Assembly (NCBI GenBank): GCA_963751795.1
Contig: CAVVVI010000004.1
Coordinates: 186,001 to 250,000 of the forward strand
Length of the DNA: 64,000 nucleotides
Origin: BOG-908 sp963751795
GTDB taxonomy: Bacteria; Pseudomonadota; Alphaproteobacteria; Acetobacterales; Acetobacteraceae
Reading direction: 5' to 3'
Notes under the pieces: generated by a model
The model's database searches: none
Told to the model about the DNA's origin: nothing
The model's input: the letters and a program-made list of their open reading frames with translations, nothing else
Program-made: the position numbers and the translations under genes
Shown: piece after piece, positions 45,426 through 53,720 of the stretch
How the letters are laid out: each line of letters starts with the position of its first letter
Numbering within the stretch: position 1 is the stretch's first letter

Positions 45426-45884
45426 TCACCCGCTACGGATCGCCGCCAGCAGCCGCCCCAGCGCCTCGCCCAGGTCACCGTCCACGCCGGCCACCGGCTG
45501 GGCCGCTACCACACGCCGCGGCGCCGCCACACGCGGCCCGCCCACCAAATCCTGCACGAAGCGCAGCCGCTCCACCACGCGCCGCCCGGCATGGGTGTTG
45601 ATGCGCTCGATCAGCACGCCGGCCACGTGCTGCAGCTCCATCGCCACCGGCCCGGAACACGCCACCGTCAGCGTCGTCCCGCTCAGCCGCCGCGGCTCGG
45701 TCTGCCCGGCCAGCCGCGGCCCCACCACGCTGGCCCACTCGCTCATCAGCAGCGCCCCCGCCGGGCTCTTCTTCTTGTAGGCGGCTCGCGTCAGCCCCGG
45801 CACCAGCTCGGCCAGCCCGCGCGCCGCATAGGCCCGCCGCTCGAAGGCTGAAGCCGCATTGTCAGCCGAGCCGTCTTTCGCCAT
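45426..45884 (-). CDS. DUF721 (DciA-like) protein
   Basis: This 152-residue protein has the DUF721 pattern: GLAELVPGLTRAAYKKKSP, SEWASVVGPRLAGQTEPRRL, then LTVACSGPVAMELQHVAGV and LIERINTHAG. DUF721/DciA proteins interact with the replicative helicase DnaB in bacteria lacking DnaC. In alphaproteobacteria the gene usually sits between mutY and dsbA–smc. Here it is divergent from mutY as expected, but dsbA is about 8.5 kb away. ATG 45884 is chosen; ATG 45896 is an alternative. Its start overlaps that of mutY on the other strand. Confidence 0.85.
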   Translation of the reverse strand: MAKDGSADNAASAFERRAYAARGLAELVPGLTRAAYKKKSPAGALLMSEWASVVGPRLAGQTEPRRLSGTTLTVACSGPVAMELQHVAGVLIERINTHAGRRVVERLRFVQDLVGGPRVAAPRRVVAAQPVAGVDGDLGEALGRLLAAIRSG

Positions 45885-46965
45885 GCAAGCCCCCATGATG
45901 CCGCCCGCGCCATCTGCCCTGCTGGACTGGTACGACCGCCACCGCCGCACCATGCCCTGGCGCGCCCGGCCTGGCGAGCAGCCCGACCCGTACCGCGTCT
46001 GGCTCAGCGAAATCATGCTGCAGCAGACCACGGTCGCCGCCGTCATCCCCTATTTCGAGCGCTTCACCGCCCTGTTCCCCACCGTCGCCGATCTTGCCGC
46101 AGCCCCGTCCCAGGCCGTCATGGCCGCCTGGGCCGGGCTCGGCTACTACGCCCGGGCCCGCAACCTGCACGCCTGCGCCAAGGCGGTGGCGGCCCAAGGC
46201 GGCCGCTTTCCGCCCACCGTGGACGCACTCGAGCGCCTGCCCGGCATCGGCCCCTACACCGCGCGCGCCATCGCGGCCATCGCCTTCGGCGTGCCCACCG
46301 TGCCGGTGGACGGCAATGTGGAACGCGTCACCGCCCGCCTGTTCGCCATCACCCGCAAGCTGCCCGCGGCCAAACCCGCGCTCGCCGCCGCCGCCGCCGC
46401 CTTCGGCGATCACGCTGATGCCCAGGCCCGCCCGTCCGATTTCGCGCAGGCGCTGTTCGATCTCGGTGCCACTATCTGCACCTCCCGCGCGCCCGCCTGT
46501 GTGCTCTGCCCGCTGGCCGCCGGTTGCGCCGGCCGCGCCATGGGCGCGCCCGAAACCCTGCCCGCCCGCACGCCCAAAGCGGCCCGCCCACACCGCCACG
46601 GCGCGCTCTACTGGCTTACCGACGCGCAGGGCCGCGTGCTGCTGCGCCAGCGCCCCGCCACCGGCCTGCTCGGCGGCATGACGGAGCTGCCCGGCACCGC
46701 CTGGACGCCGGATCCGCTCAGCCCGCAAGCCGCCCGCGCGGCGGCCCCCATGCCGGCCGCCTGGCGCCACGCCGGCGCGCTGCGTCACGTCTTCACCCAT
46801 TTCGAGCTGCATCTGGAAATCTACGCCGCCGCCGTCCCGGCCATCACCGCGCCCGGCTTCCTCCGCCCGGTCGAGGCCCTGGCCGCCGAAGCGCTGCCCA
46901 GCCTGATGCGCAAGGGTGCCGCCATCGCCCGCTACGCCAGCCCCGTCCCTAACGTGCCGGCATGA
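45883..46965 (+). CDS. mutY: A/G-specific adenine glycosylase
   Basis: MutY removes A mispaired with 8-oxoG. Landmarks are the catalytic Glu in YRVWLSEIMLQQT, the HhH motif LPGIGPYTARAIAAIAFG, the catalytic Asp in VPVDGNVERV and the [4Fe-4S] cluster cysteines in CTSRAPACVLCPLAAGC. The C-terminal NUDIX-like domain includes LLRQRPATGLLGGMTELPG. The start is uncertain among ATG 45883, 45895 and 45898. The stop overlaps fluC by ATGA. Confidence 0.94.
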   Translation: MQAPMMPPAPSALLDWYDRHRRTMPWRARPGEQPDPYRVWLSEIMLQQTTVAAVIPYFERFTALFPTVADLAAAPSQAVMAAWAGLGYYARARNLHACAKAVAAQGGRFPPTVDALERLPGIGPYTARAIAAIAFGVPTVPVDGNVERVTARLFAITRKLPAAKPALAAAAAAFGDHADAQARPSDFAQALFDLGATICTSRAPACVLCPLAAGCAGRAMGAPETLPARTPKAARPHRHGALYWLTDAQGRVLLRQRPATGLLGGMTELPGTAWTPDPLSPQAARAAAPMPAAWRHAGALRHVFTHFELHLEIYAAAVPAITAPGFLRPVEALAAEALPSLMRKGAAIARYASPVPNVPA

Positions 46966-47321
46966 TCCGCCATGCCGCACTGGCCGCCGCCGGCGGCGCG
47001 CTGGGCAGCCTCGCCCGCTTCGCACTGGGCCAGGCCGCCCTCCGCCTCACGGGGCCGGGCTTCCCCTGGAGCACCATCCTCATCAACGTCGCCGGCAGCT
47101 TCGCCATCGGCTGGCTCGCCACCATCGCCCCCGGCCGCCCCGCGTTCGCCGCCTTCACCATGGCCGGCCTGTGCGGCGGCTTCACCACCTTCTCCGCCTT
47201 CAGCCTGCAAACCTTCGATCTGCTGCGCGCCGGCCACGCCGCCGCCGCACTCGCCAACGCCACCGCCTCGGTGCTGCTCTGCCTTGCAGCCACCGCGGCC
47301 GGCGCTGCGTTAAGCCGCTAG
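46962..47321 (+). CDS. crcB: Fluoride ion channel CrcB/FluC
   Basis: This 119-residue protein has four transmembrane segments. GGALGSLARFALGQ, TILINVAGSFAIGW and CGGFTTFSAFSLQTFDLL contain the pore Asn and the Phe-box/Na+ site of fluoride channels. It exports F- as a dual-topology dimer. Its ATG overlaps the mutY stop, so there is no room for a fluoride riboswitch directly upstream. Confidence 0.93.
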   Translation: MIRHAALAAAGGALGSLARFALGQAALRLTGPGFPWSTILINVAGSFAIGWLATIAPGRPAFAAFTMAGLCGGFTTFSAFSLQTFDLLRAGHAAAALANATASVLLCLAATAAGAALSR

Positions 47322-47362
47322 GGCAGGGCGCAACACCGCCAACACCAGGGGGGATCCGCAAC

Positions 47363-48151
47363 GTGGACCACACAGTGCCGCAGGAATGGAGCAGCTACAC
47401 CGCCGAGGAACACGAGGTCTGGCGCACCCTCTACGCCCGCCAGACGCAGATCCTCCCCGGCATGGCCTGCGAGCCCTACCTCCAAGGCCTGCAGAAGCTC
47501 GATCTGGGCGGCGGCATCCCCGATTTCGAGCTGCTCTCCCAGCGCCTGCATGCGCTCACCGGCTGGCAGGTCGTGGCCGTCCCCGGCCTGGTCCCCGATG
47601 ACGTGTTCTACACGCATCTGGCCAACCGCCGCTTTCCCGCCGGCCGCTTCATCCGCGGCGCTCACCAGCTCGACTACCTCGAGGAACCGGACATCTTCCA
47701 CGATGTCTTCGGCCACGTGCCCATGCTCACCGACCCCATCTTCGCCGACTACATGCAGGCCTACGGCCAGGGCGGCTTGCGCGCCCACAAGCTCGGCCGC
47801 CTGCACAATCTCGCCCGCCTCTACTGGTACACCGTCGAGTTCGGCCTGCTGCAGACCGAAGACGGCCTGCGCATCTACGGCGCCGGCATCGTCAGCTCGG
47901 CCACCGAAAGCGTCTACGCGCTCCGCGACCCGCGCCCCCGCCGCTTGGCGTTCGACCTGCAGCGCGTCATGCGCACGCCCTACCGCATCGACGACGTGCA
48001 GGCGCTCTACTTCGTCATCCCCTCGCTGCAGGCGCTGCTGGACGCCACTGCCGGCACCGATTTCGATCCCGTCTACGATGCGCTCGCCCGCACCGACGAC
48101 ATCCCGATCGACGCCCTGCTCGCCAACGACGTGCTGGCCACCGGCATGTGA
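47363..48151 (+). CDS. phhA: Phenylalanine 4-monooxygenase
   Basis: This 262-residue pterin-dependent non-haem iron enzyme converts Phe to Tyr. The iron ligands are visible in EPDIFHDVFGHVPML (two His) and WYTVEFGLL (Glu). The N-terminal HTVPQEWSSYTAEEHEVWRT and SSATESVYAL are family-typical. It starts at GTG 47363, with AGGGGGGA upstream; the longer upstream frame overlaps fluC and is not homologous. No phhB (pterin dehydratase) is adjacent. Confidence 0.94.
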   Translation: MDHTVPQEWSSYTAEEHEVWRTLYARQTQILPGMACEPYLQGLQKLDLGGGIPDFELLSQRLHALTGWQVVAVPGLVPDDVFYTHLANRRFPAGRFIRGAHQLDYLEEPDIFHDVFGHVPMLTDPIFADYMQAYGQGGLRAHKLGRLHNLARLYWYTVEFGLLQTEDGLRIYGAGIVSSATESVYALRDPRPRRLAFDLQRVMRTPYRIDDVQALYFVIPSLQALLDATAGTDFDPVYDALARTDDIPIDALLANDVLATGM

Positions 48152-48205
48152 CGCCCGGCGGCCGCGCCCTTCCGCCGCGCCCCCGTTTCGCCCTATAGCC
48201 ACCCC

Positions 48206-48799
48206 ATGCCCGCCCGCACCGCCACGCTCACCCGCACCACCAACGAAACGGCCATCACGCTGAGCCTCGACCTGGACGGCACCGGCCAGTCCAGCATCGC
48301 CACCGGCGTGGGCTTCTTCGATCACATGCTCACCGCGCTCGCCCGCCACGCCGGCTTCGATCTCACCGTCCAGGCTCAGGGCGACCTGCACATCGACTCC
48401 CACCACACCGTGGAAGACACCGGCATCGTGCTCGGCCAGGCGATCCGCCAGGCTTTGGGCCAACACCGCGGCATCACCCGATTCGGCCATGCGCTGGTGC
48501 CGATGGACGAGGCGCTCGCCGAAGCCGCCATCGACATCTCCGGCCGCGCCCATTGCGCCTTCACCGTGCCGTTCGCCCGCCCCATGCTCGGCACCATGGA
48601 TACCCAGCTCGTCGAGGAGTTCTTCCGCGCGCTTTCCGCCAATGCGCTGATCACCCTGCACATCACGCTGCGCGCGGGCAGCAACGCCCACCACGTCGCC
48701 GAAGCCTGCTTCAAGGCCGCCGCCCGCGCCCTGCGCATGGCCGTCGCCATCGATCCACGCCTGGCCGATGCCATCCCCTCCACCAAAGGCGCGCTATGA
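48206..48799 (+). CDS. hisB: Imidazoleglycerol-phosphate dehydratase
   Basis: This 197-residue monofunctional HisB catalyses the sixth step of histidine synthesis. The metal-binding repeats are clear: FFDHMLTALARHAGFDL, DSHHTVEDTGIVLGQA and SNAHHVAEACFKAAARAL. No HisB phosphatase domain is present. Its stop overlaps the DUF2628 start by ATGA, opening a tightly packed run of genes. Confidence 0.96.
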   Translation: MPARTATLTRTTNETAITLSLDLDGTGQSSIATGVGFFDHMLTALARHAGFDLTVQAQGDLHIDSHHTVEDTGIVLGQAIRQALGQHRGITRFGHALVPMDEALAEAAIDISGRAHCAFTVPFARPMLGTMDTQLVEEFFRALSANALITLHITLRAGSNAHHVAEACFKAAARALRMAVAIDPRLADAIPSTKGAL

Positions 48800-49149
48800 G
48801 GCTGTTCACCACCCACCTCGCCCCCGGCCAGCCGCCTCTGCTGGTGCGCGAGGGCTTTTCCGGCGCCGCCTTCTGGTTCGGCGCCTTCTACCTCGCCGTC
48901 CATCGCGCCTGGATCGCCGCCGCCCTCGTCATGGCCGCGTTCATCCTCACGGTGGCGCTGGGCCGCGCCACTGGCAGCCTCGCCCCGCTCGCCGGCCTGG
49001 CCGTGCTGCAAGGGCTGATCTGCCCGGATCTGCGGCGCTGGAGCCTGGACCAGCGCGGCTTCGCCCGCGGCCCCGTGGTCGCCGCCACCGATCCCGAACA
49101 GGCGCTGGCCCGCCTGCTCGATGGCCGGCCGGAGCTGCTGCGTGCCTGA
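48796..49149 (+). CDS. DUF2628-like small membrane protein
   Basis: This 117-residue protein has hydrophobic segments (AAFWFGAFYLAVHRAWIAAA and LVMAAFILTVALG, then SLAPLAGLAVLQGLI) and the DUF2628 layout with LLVREGFSGAAFWFGAFYLA. In alphaproteobacteria such genes commonly lie between hisB and hisH. The function is unknown. Its start is coupled to hisB by ATGA. Confidence 0.78.
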   Translation: MRLFTTHLAPGQPPLLVREGFSGAAFWFGAFYLAVHRAWIAAALVMAAFILTVALGRATGSLAPLAGLAVLQGLICPDLRRWSLDQRGFARGPVVAATDPEQALARLLDGRPELLRA

Positions 49150-49182
49150 AACCACCCGCCGCGACCGCACAGGCGCGCCGGC

Positions 49183-49836
49183 ATGCTAGTCGCCGTCATC
49201 GATTGCGGCTCCGGCAACCTCGCTTCCGCCGCCCAGGCGCTGCACCGCGCCGCCGCCATCGCCGGCCTGCCGGCCGAAATCCGCATCACCGCCAGCCCGG
49301 ACGAGGTCAGCGCCGCCGACCGCATCGTGCTGCCGGGGCAGGGGGCGTTCGCCACCTGCGCGCAGGGCCTGGCCGCCATCCCGGGCCTGCTGGCGGCACT
49401 CACCGCCCGCACCCAGGCCGGCGCACCCTTCCTGGGCATCTGCGTGGGCATGCAGCTGATGGCCGAACGCGGCCTGGAACACGCCACGACCGACGGCCTC
49501 GGCTGGATACAGGGCGAAATCGCGCGCCTGCCCGCGCCCGGCCTGCGCCTGCCGCATATGGGCTGGAACGCGCTCGATTTCGCGCCCGGCGCGCACCCGC
49601 TGCTGGCAGGGCTGGAGCCCGGCGCGCACGCCTATTTTGTTCACAGCTACGGCCTGCGGGGCTACGCTGGGGCCGACGTCGCCGCCACCACCGATTACGG
49701 CGGCGCCATCCCGGCCCTTGTCGCCCGCGCCAACCGCGCCGGAACCCAATTCCACGTGGAAAAAAGTCAGGAGGTCGGCTTGCGCATCCTCGGCAACTTC
49801 CTCCGCTGGGCACCCGAACCGCCGGCCGGCGCATGA
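49183..49836 (+). CDS. hisH: Imidazole glycerol phosphate synthase, glutaminase subunit
   Basis: This 217-residue class I glutamine amidotransferase has the nucleophile Cys in FLGICVGMQLMAERG and the His-Glu pair in FHVEKSQ (usually HPEKS). The N-terminal VIDCGSGNLASAAQAL is typical. It supplies ammonia to HisF, but no hisF is present downstream in this window. The stop overlaps the GNAT gene by ATGA. Confidence 0.95.
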   Translation: MLVAVIDCGSGNLASAAQALHRAAAIAGLPAEIRITASPDEVSAADRIVLPGQGAFATCAQGLAAIPGLLAALTARTQAGAPFLGICVGMQLMAERGLEHATTDGLGWIQGEIARLPAPGLRLPHMGWNALDFAPGAHPLLAGLEPGAHAYFVHSYGLRGYAGADVAATTDYGGAIPALVARANRAGTQFHVEKSQEVGLRILGNFLRWAPEPPAGA

Positions 49837-50405
49837 CCGCCGGGCCGGCCGAAATCCACACCCCCGCGCTCCTCGTCGAACACGTCACCGAGCTGCACGA
49901 GGACGACATGCAGGCGCTGTGCGAGGCCACCAACGCCGCCATCCTCGATGGCGGCGGCTTCGGCTGGATCACGCCGCCGGGCCAGCAGGCGCTGGAACGC
50001 TATTTCCGCGGCGTCATGCTGGTGCCGGAGCGCGAGCTGTTCGTGGGCCGCGCCGACGGCATCATCACCGGCAGCGCGCAACTTGTGCGCCAGCCCCGCA
50101 ACAACGAGGCGCAATCCTTCGCCGCCGCCATCATGCACGCCTTTGTGGCCCCGTTCGCCCGCGGCCAGGGCCTCGCCCGGCTGATGACACTCCGCATCGA
50201 AGACCGTGCCCGCAGCCTGAACTACCGGGTGATGAACCTCGACGTGCGCGAAACCCAGTCGGCCGCCATCGCCCTCTACGAATCGCTCGGCTACGAGCGC
50301 TGGGGCATCCACCCCGAATACGCCCGCGTCCGCGGCCAGACGGTGCGCGGCTTCTACTACACCAAGCCGCTGCGCAAACATGCCGGCGAGCCGCCCGCCG
50401 CATGA
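49833..50405 (+). CDS. GNAT-family N-acetyltransferase
   Basis: This 190-residue protein has the acetyl-CoA-binding motif A pattern FVAPFARGQGLARLMTLRIE and motif B-like ETQSAAIALYESLGYERWGI. It is inserted between hisH and hisA and overlaps both by ATGA, so it is translated as part of the his run. The substrate is unknown. The N-terminal HVTELHEDDMQALCEATNAA shows nothing further. Confidence 0.88.
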   Translation: MTAGPAEIHTPALLVEHVTELHEDDMQALCEATNAAILDGGGFGWITPPGQQALERYFRGVMLVPERELFVGRADGIITGSAQLVRQPRNNEAQSFAAAIMHAFVAPFARGQGLARLMTLRIEDRARSLNYRVMNLDVRETQSAAIALYESLGYERWGIHPEYARVRGQTVRGFYYTKPLRKHAGEPPAA

Positions 50406-51124
50406 TCCTCTTCCCCGCGATCGATTTGAAGGACGGCGCCTGCGTGCGCCTTCGCCGCGGCGAGATGGACGACGCCACCGTCTACGCCACCGACCCCGCG
50501 CGCCAGGCCCGCGCCTTCCAGGACGAGGGGGCCGCCTGGCTGCACGTCGTCGATCTCAACGGCGCGTTCGCCGGCCACCCGGTCAATGCGGAGGCCATCG
50601 CTGCCATCCTGGCCGCCGTCACCATCCCCGTGCAGCTCGGCGGCGGCCTGCGCGACATGACGGCCATCGAAGCCTGCGTGGCTGCCGGCGCCACCCGCGT
50701 CATCCTCGGTTCGGCGGCGGTGAAAAACCCCATCCTCGTCCACCAGGCCTGCCGCAGCTTCCCCGGCCGCATCGCGGTCGGCATCGATGCGCGCGACGGC
50801 TTCGTGGCCACCGAAGGCTGGGCCGATACCTCCACCCTGCGCGCGCCCGAGCTGGCGCAGCGCTTCGAGGACGCGGGCGTCGCCGCCATCATCTACACCG
50901 ACATCGCACGCGACGGCATGCTCGCCGGCGTCAACATCGAGCAGACGGTGGCCCTGGCCGCCACCGTCGCCATTCCGGTGATCGCCAGCGGCGGCATCGG
51001 TGCGGCGTCCGACCTGCAGGCGTTGCGCAGCCAGGCCGGCCACCTGGCCGGCGTCATCGTCGGCCGCGCGCTGTACGACGGCCGCGTATCCCTGCGCGAG
51101 GCGCTGGCCATACTGGGCGCATAG
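50402..51124 (+). CDS. hisA: ProFAR isomerase HisA
   Basis: This 240-residue TIM barrel isomerises ProFAR to PRFAR. The catalytic Asp residues are in FPAIDLKDGACVRL and IIYTDIARDGMLAG. VQLGGGLRDM and VIASGGIGA are phosphate-binding loops. It starts by ATGA overlap with the GNAT gene. hisF, which usually follows, is missing and the next gene is a DUF4337 protein. Confidence 0.96.
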   Translation: MILFPAIDLKDGACVRLRRGEMDDATVYATDPARQARAFQDEGAAWLHVVDLNGAFAGHPVNAEAIAAILAAVTIPVQLGGGLRDMTAIEACVAAGATRVILGSAAVKNPILVHQACRSFPGRIAVGIDARDGFVATEGWADTSTLRAPELAQRFEDAGVAAIIYTDIARDGMLAGVNIEQTVALAATVAIPVIASGGIGAASDLQALRSQAGHLAGVIVGRALYDGRVSLREALAILGA

Positions 51125-51171
51125 CGCAGCACAGCCTGGCGCACGCGCCACCCAACCCGCACGGAGCACCC

Positions 51172-51735
51172 ATGGGCGAAACCTACGAGACCCACGAACA
51201 CGCCGCAGAAGCCGCCCATGGCGGCCGCCGGCACACCGCCCTGCTGATCGCCGTGCTCGCCGCCGGCCTCGCCTTCTGCGAACAGGGCGCCCAGCACGCC
51301 AACACCCGCATGTCGCAAAGCGCGGTCGCCGCCACCGACGTGTGGGCCGAGTACCAGGCCAAATCGACGCGCGCCAACGAGACGCGCGACCTCGCCCAAC
51401 TCGCGGGCCTGCTGCCGCCAGGTGCCGCCAACGAAGCGGCTGCCATCCAGGCCCGCTTCGCGTCCGACATCGCCCGCTTCGAATCCGATCCAAAAAGCGG
51501 CAAGCAGGCACTCGCCACCCGCGCCCACGCGCTGGAGGAGGAACGCGACGCCGCCCACGAGCGCCTGGAAGCCTTCGACAACGCCGCCGCTGCCCTCCAG
51601 CTCGGCATCGTGCTCACCACCGCCTCGGTCATCACCGGCTCGCTGATGCTGGTCTGGGGCGGCGCGCTGCTCGGCCTGGCCGGCGCCGTGCTGGCCATCC
51701 TCGGCCTCGTCGCCCCCGGGCTGGCGGCCTTGTGA
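51172..51735 (+). CDS. DUF4337-type membrane protein
   Basis: This 187-residue protein has a short charged N-terminus, a first membrane helix (TALLIAVLAAGLAFCEQGA), the conserved AATDVWAEYQAKSTRANE, a coiled coil (RAHALEEERDAAHERLEAFD) and two C-terminal helices. This is the DUF4337 layout, of unknown function. The ATG at 51172 has GGAG upstream. It is the last gene before the glycan island. Confidence 0.8.
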   Translation: MGETYETHEHAAEAAHGGRRHTALLIAVLAAGLAFCEQGAQHANTRMSQSAVAATDVWAEYQAKSTRANETRDLAQLAGLLPPGAANEAAAIQARFASDIARFESDPKSGKQALATRAHALEEERDAAHERLEAFDNAAAALQLGIVLTTASVITGSLMLVWGGALLGLAGAVLAILGLVAPGLAAL

Positions 51736-51861
51736 ATACAGCTGCGCGGCATTTCGTAACGGCACCTGATAACGAACGCCAACGACCCCATTTGCCTGTG
51801 TCGTTCAACAAGTCCGGCAATGTCGCGCAGACAGGTGGCCGTTCAGGGACCCCGTGCGCAC

Positions 51862-52674
51862 ATGGCTTTGGATAGTTTCTTCGCCGCCCGCTTCCAGCTC
51901 TATTTCGATCAGCTTCTCAGCACCGCGCCGCTCTGGCTGTTCGTCCACGTGCCCAAAACCGCGGGCAGTTCGCTCAACGCCGAACTCACCCCGATCCTCT
52001 CGCCCAGCCACCACATCTTCGTCGATTACAGCAAGCTGGACCGGCGGCCGTTCAACGAAATGCTCGACGAGGCCGTCGAGACCTTCATCGCCAAGGCACA
52101 GACGCGCCGCTACCGCTACTGCACCGGCCACATCACCGCGCCGCACGTCACCCGCATTGCCGCCAGCCTGCCCGACGTGCGCCCGATCACCCTGCTGCGC
52201 GACCCGGTCACCCGCTTCGTGTCGGATTACCGCTACCAGCGCTCATCGATGCATCCCGGCAACCAGCAATTCAGCGAACAACACCCCACGCTGGAGAGCT
52301 ATCTCGACCAGCCCGGCGAGTGGAACAAGGCGGCCGCCCATCTCGTGCCGCACCATCTCCGCGACGATACGCAAGCCTGCATCGATCACCTCGACCGCGC
52401 TTACGCGTTCATCGGCATTCAGGAAGCCTATCCGCTCTCGCTGCGCCTGATCACCACGCTGGCCGGCGCCCCGCGCCGCCCCGGCGTGTTCAAGCGCGTC
52501 AACACGCCCACGCCCGAGACCGCAATCGCGCTATCGCCCGCACTGACCGAGCGCATCCGCGCGCGCAACGCGCTCGACGTCGCAATCTACGACTCGTTCG
52601 CCACACGCTTCCGCGCCGTCGGCCCGGCGCTGGAAGCCTATCTCGACCGGGTCGATCCGCTGGCGCCGCACTGA
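51862..52674 (+). CDS. Sulfotransferase-family protein (copy 1 of a paralogous pair)
   Basis: This 270-residue protein carries PAPS-binding elements of the sulfotransferase-2 family: LWLFVHVPKTAGSSLNAE (5'-phosphosulfate loop) and RPITLLRDPVTRFVSDYRYQ (3'-phosphate site). YRYCTGHITAPHV and DRAYAFIGIQEAYPLSLRL are shared with its neighbour at 52691. Such enzymes sulfate sugars of surface polysaccharides; the acceptor is unknown. Start ATG 51862 matches the paralogue; ATG 51820 is upstream in frame. It is convergent with the paralogue, with only 16 bp between the stops. Confidence 0.85.
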   Translation: MALDSFFAARFQLYFDQLLSTAPLWLFVHVPKTAGSSLNAELTPILSPSHHIFVDYSKLDRRPFNEMLDEAVETFIAKAQTRRYRYCTGHITAPHVTRIAASLPDVRPITLLRDPVTRFVSDYRYQRSSMHPGNQQFSEQHPTLESYLDQPGEWNKAAAHLVPHHLRDDTQACIDHLDRAYAFIGIQEAYPLSLRLITTLAGAPRRPGVFKRVNTPTPETAIALSPALTERIRARNALDVAIYDSFATRFRAVGPALEAYLDRVDPLAPH

Positions 52675-52690
52675 TCGCGGCACCTGCCGC

Positions 52691-53533
52691 TCAGGCGACC
52701 TTGGCGACAGCCGGCTGCGGCAGGGTGCGCAGATACTGGATCAGCCCCTCGCGCACTACGCGCCACTTGGCAACGAAGGCCTGGAAGATGCCGATATCGA
52801 CGGCGTTGAGCGCCCGCAGCCTGGCTTCGAGTTCCGGCGTCAACGCCACCTGGTCGGCCTCGCTGCGATTGACGCGCACCTTGGCCTCCGGCGCGCGCAT
52901 CTCGCCCATCAGCGACGTCAGCGTGCGCAGGCCCAGCGGATACATCTCCTGCAGCCCCACAAAGGCATAGGCGCCCAGGATGTACTCCACGCATCCGGCC
53001 ACGTCGCCGGTCATCACCAGCTCGCGCGGGGCCAGGGTCAGCGCGATCTTGTTGTGCACGTGCGGCCGCGCGACATAGGCGTCGAAACTCGCCGTGTTGG
53101 CCACGAACTGCGCCTGCGCGGTGTTCATCGGAGAGCGCTGGTAGCGGTAATCGGAAACCAGCCGCTCCAGCGGATTGCGCAGCATGCTGAACGCGCGAAC
53201 GTCCGGGATGCCGCTGCGAATCATCTCCATCTGCCGCGCATTGATGTGCCCGGTGCAGAACCGGTAGGGCACCTGCGTATGCCGGGCCACGAAATCCTGC
53301 ACCGCGCCGTCGAACTTGGCCTGATACGTGCGCGTCGTGTCGGTGTGGTCGATGTCGATGTTGAACGATGGCTGCAGGATGCTCTCGGCCTCGGCCGTCA
53401 TCGAACTGCCGGCCGTCTTGGGCACGTGCACGAACAGCCAGAGCGGCGCGCCGCCGCCGACGGCCGCGAAGTAACGATCGAAATCCCCGGCGAACAAAGC
53501 TGACAGCAAGGCCGACCCCGTATGGCTCCCCAC
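52691..53533 (-). CDS. Sulfotransferase-family protein (copy 2 of a paralogous pair)
   Basis: This 280-residue paralogue of the plus-strand gene at 51862 has LWLFVHVPKTAGSSMTAEAE, YRFCTGHINARQMEMIRSG, AFSMLRNPLERLVSDYRYQR and GAYAFVGLQEMYPLGLRTL. The 5' and 3' PAPS sites look intact (PKTAGSS; LRNP and the following Ser). The convergent arrangement suggests an inverted duplication followed by divergence. The product is predicted to be a carbohydrate sulfotransferase. Confidence 0.84.
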   Translation of the reverse strand: MGSHTGSALLSALFAGDFDRYFAAVGGGAPLWLFVHVPKTAGSSMTAEAESILQPSFNIDIDHTDTTRTYQAKFDGAVQDFVARHTQVPYRFCTGHINARQMEMIRSGIPDVRAFSMLRNPLERLVSDYRYQRSPMNTAQAQFVANTASFDAYVARPHVHNKIALTLAPRELVMTGDVAGCVEYILGAYAFVGLQEMYPLGLRTLTSLMGEMRAPEAKVRVNRSEADQVALTPELEARLRALNAVDIGIFQAFVAKWRVVREGLIQYLRTLPQPAVAKVA

Positions 53534-53720
53534 GGTATCGTGCCTCCGGGCAGAAACGGATGCAAACCGGGATTAAAACGATGCCGGGCAACCCGCCTTC
53601 CGGCCGCCGCCCGCTCAATGGAGCAGCCTAGCGCCTCGCGGTGCCCGAACGCAGCCGGCAGAAGCCCCGGTCCGCACCCTGCATCTGCCAGGCTGCCACG
53701 CCGCCCGATCCTCAGCCGCG

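Noticed and set aside
46900..46962. Possible fluoride riboswitch in front of crcB
   Set aside because: crcB overlaps mutY by ATGA and the upstream sequence is mutY coding; no riboswitch fold is evident.
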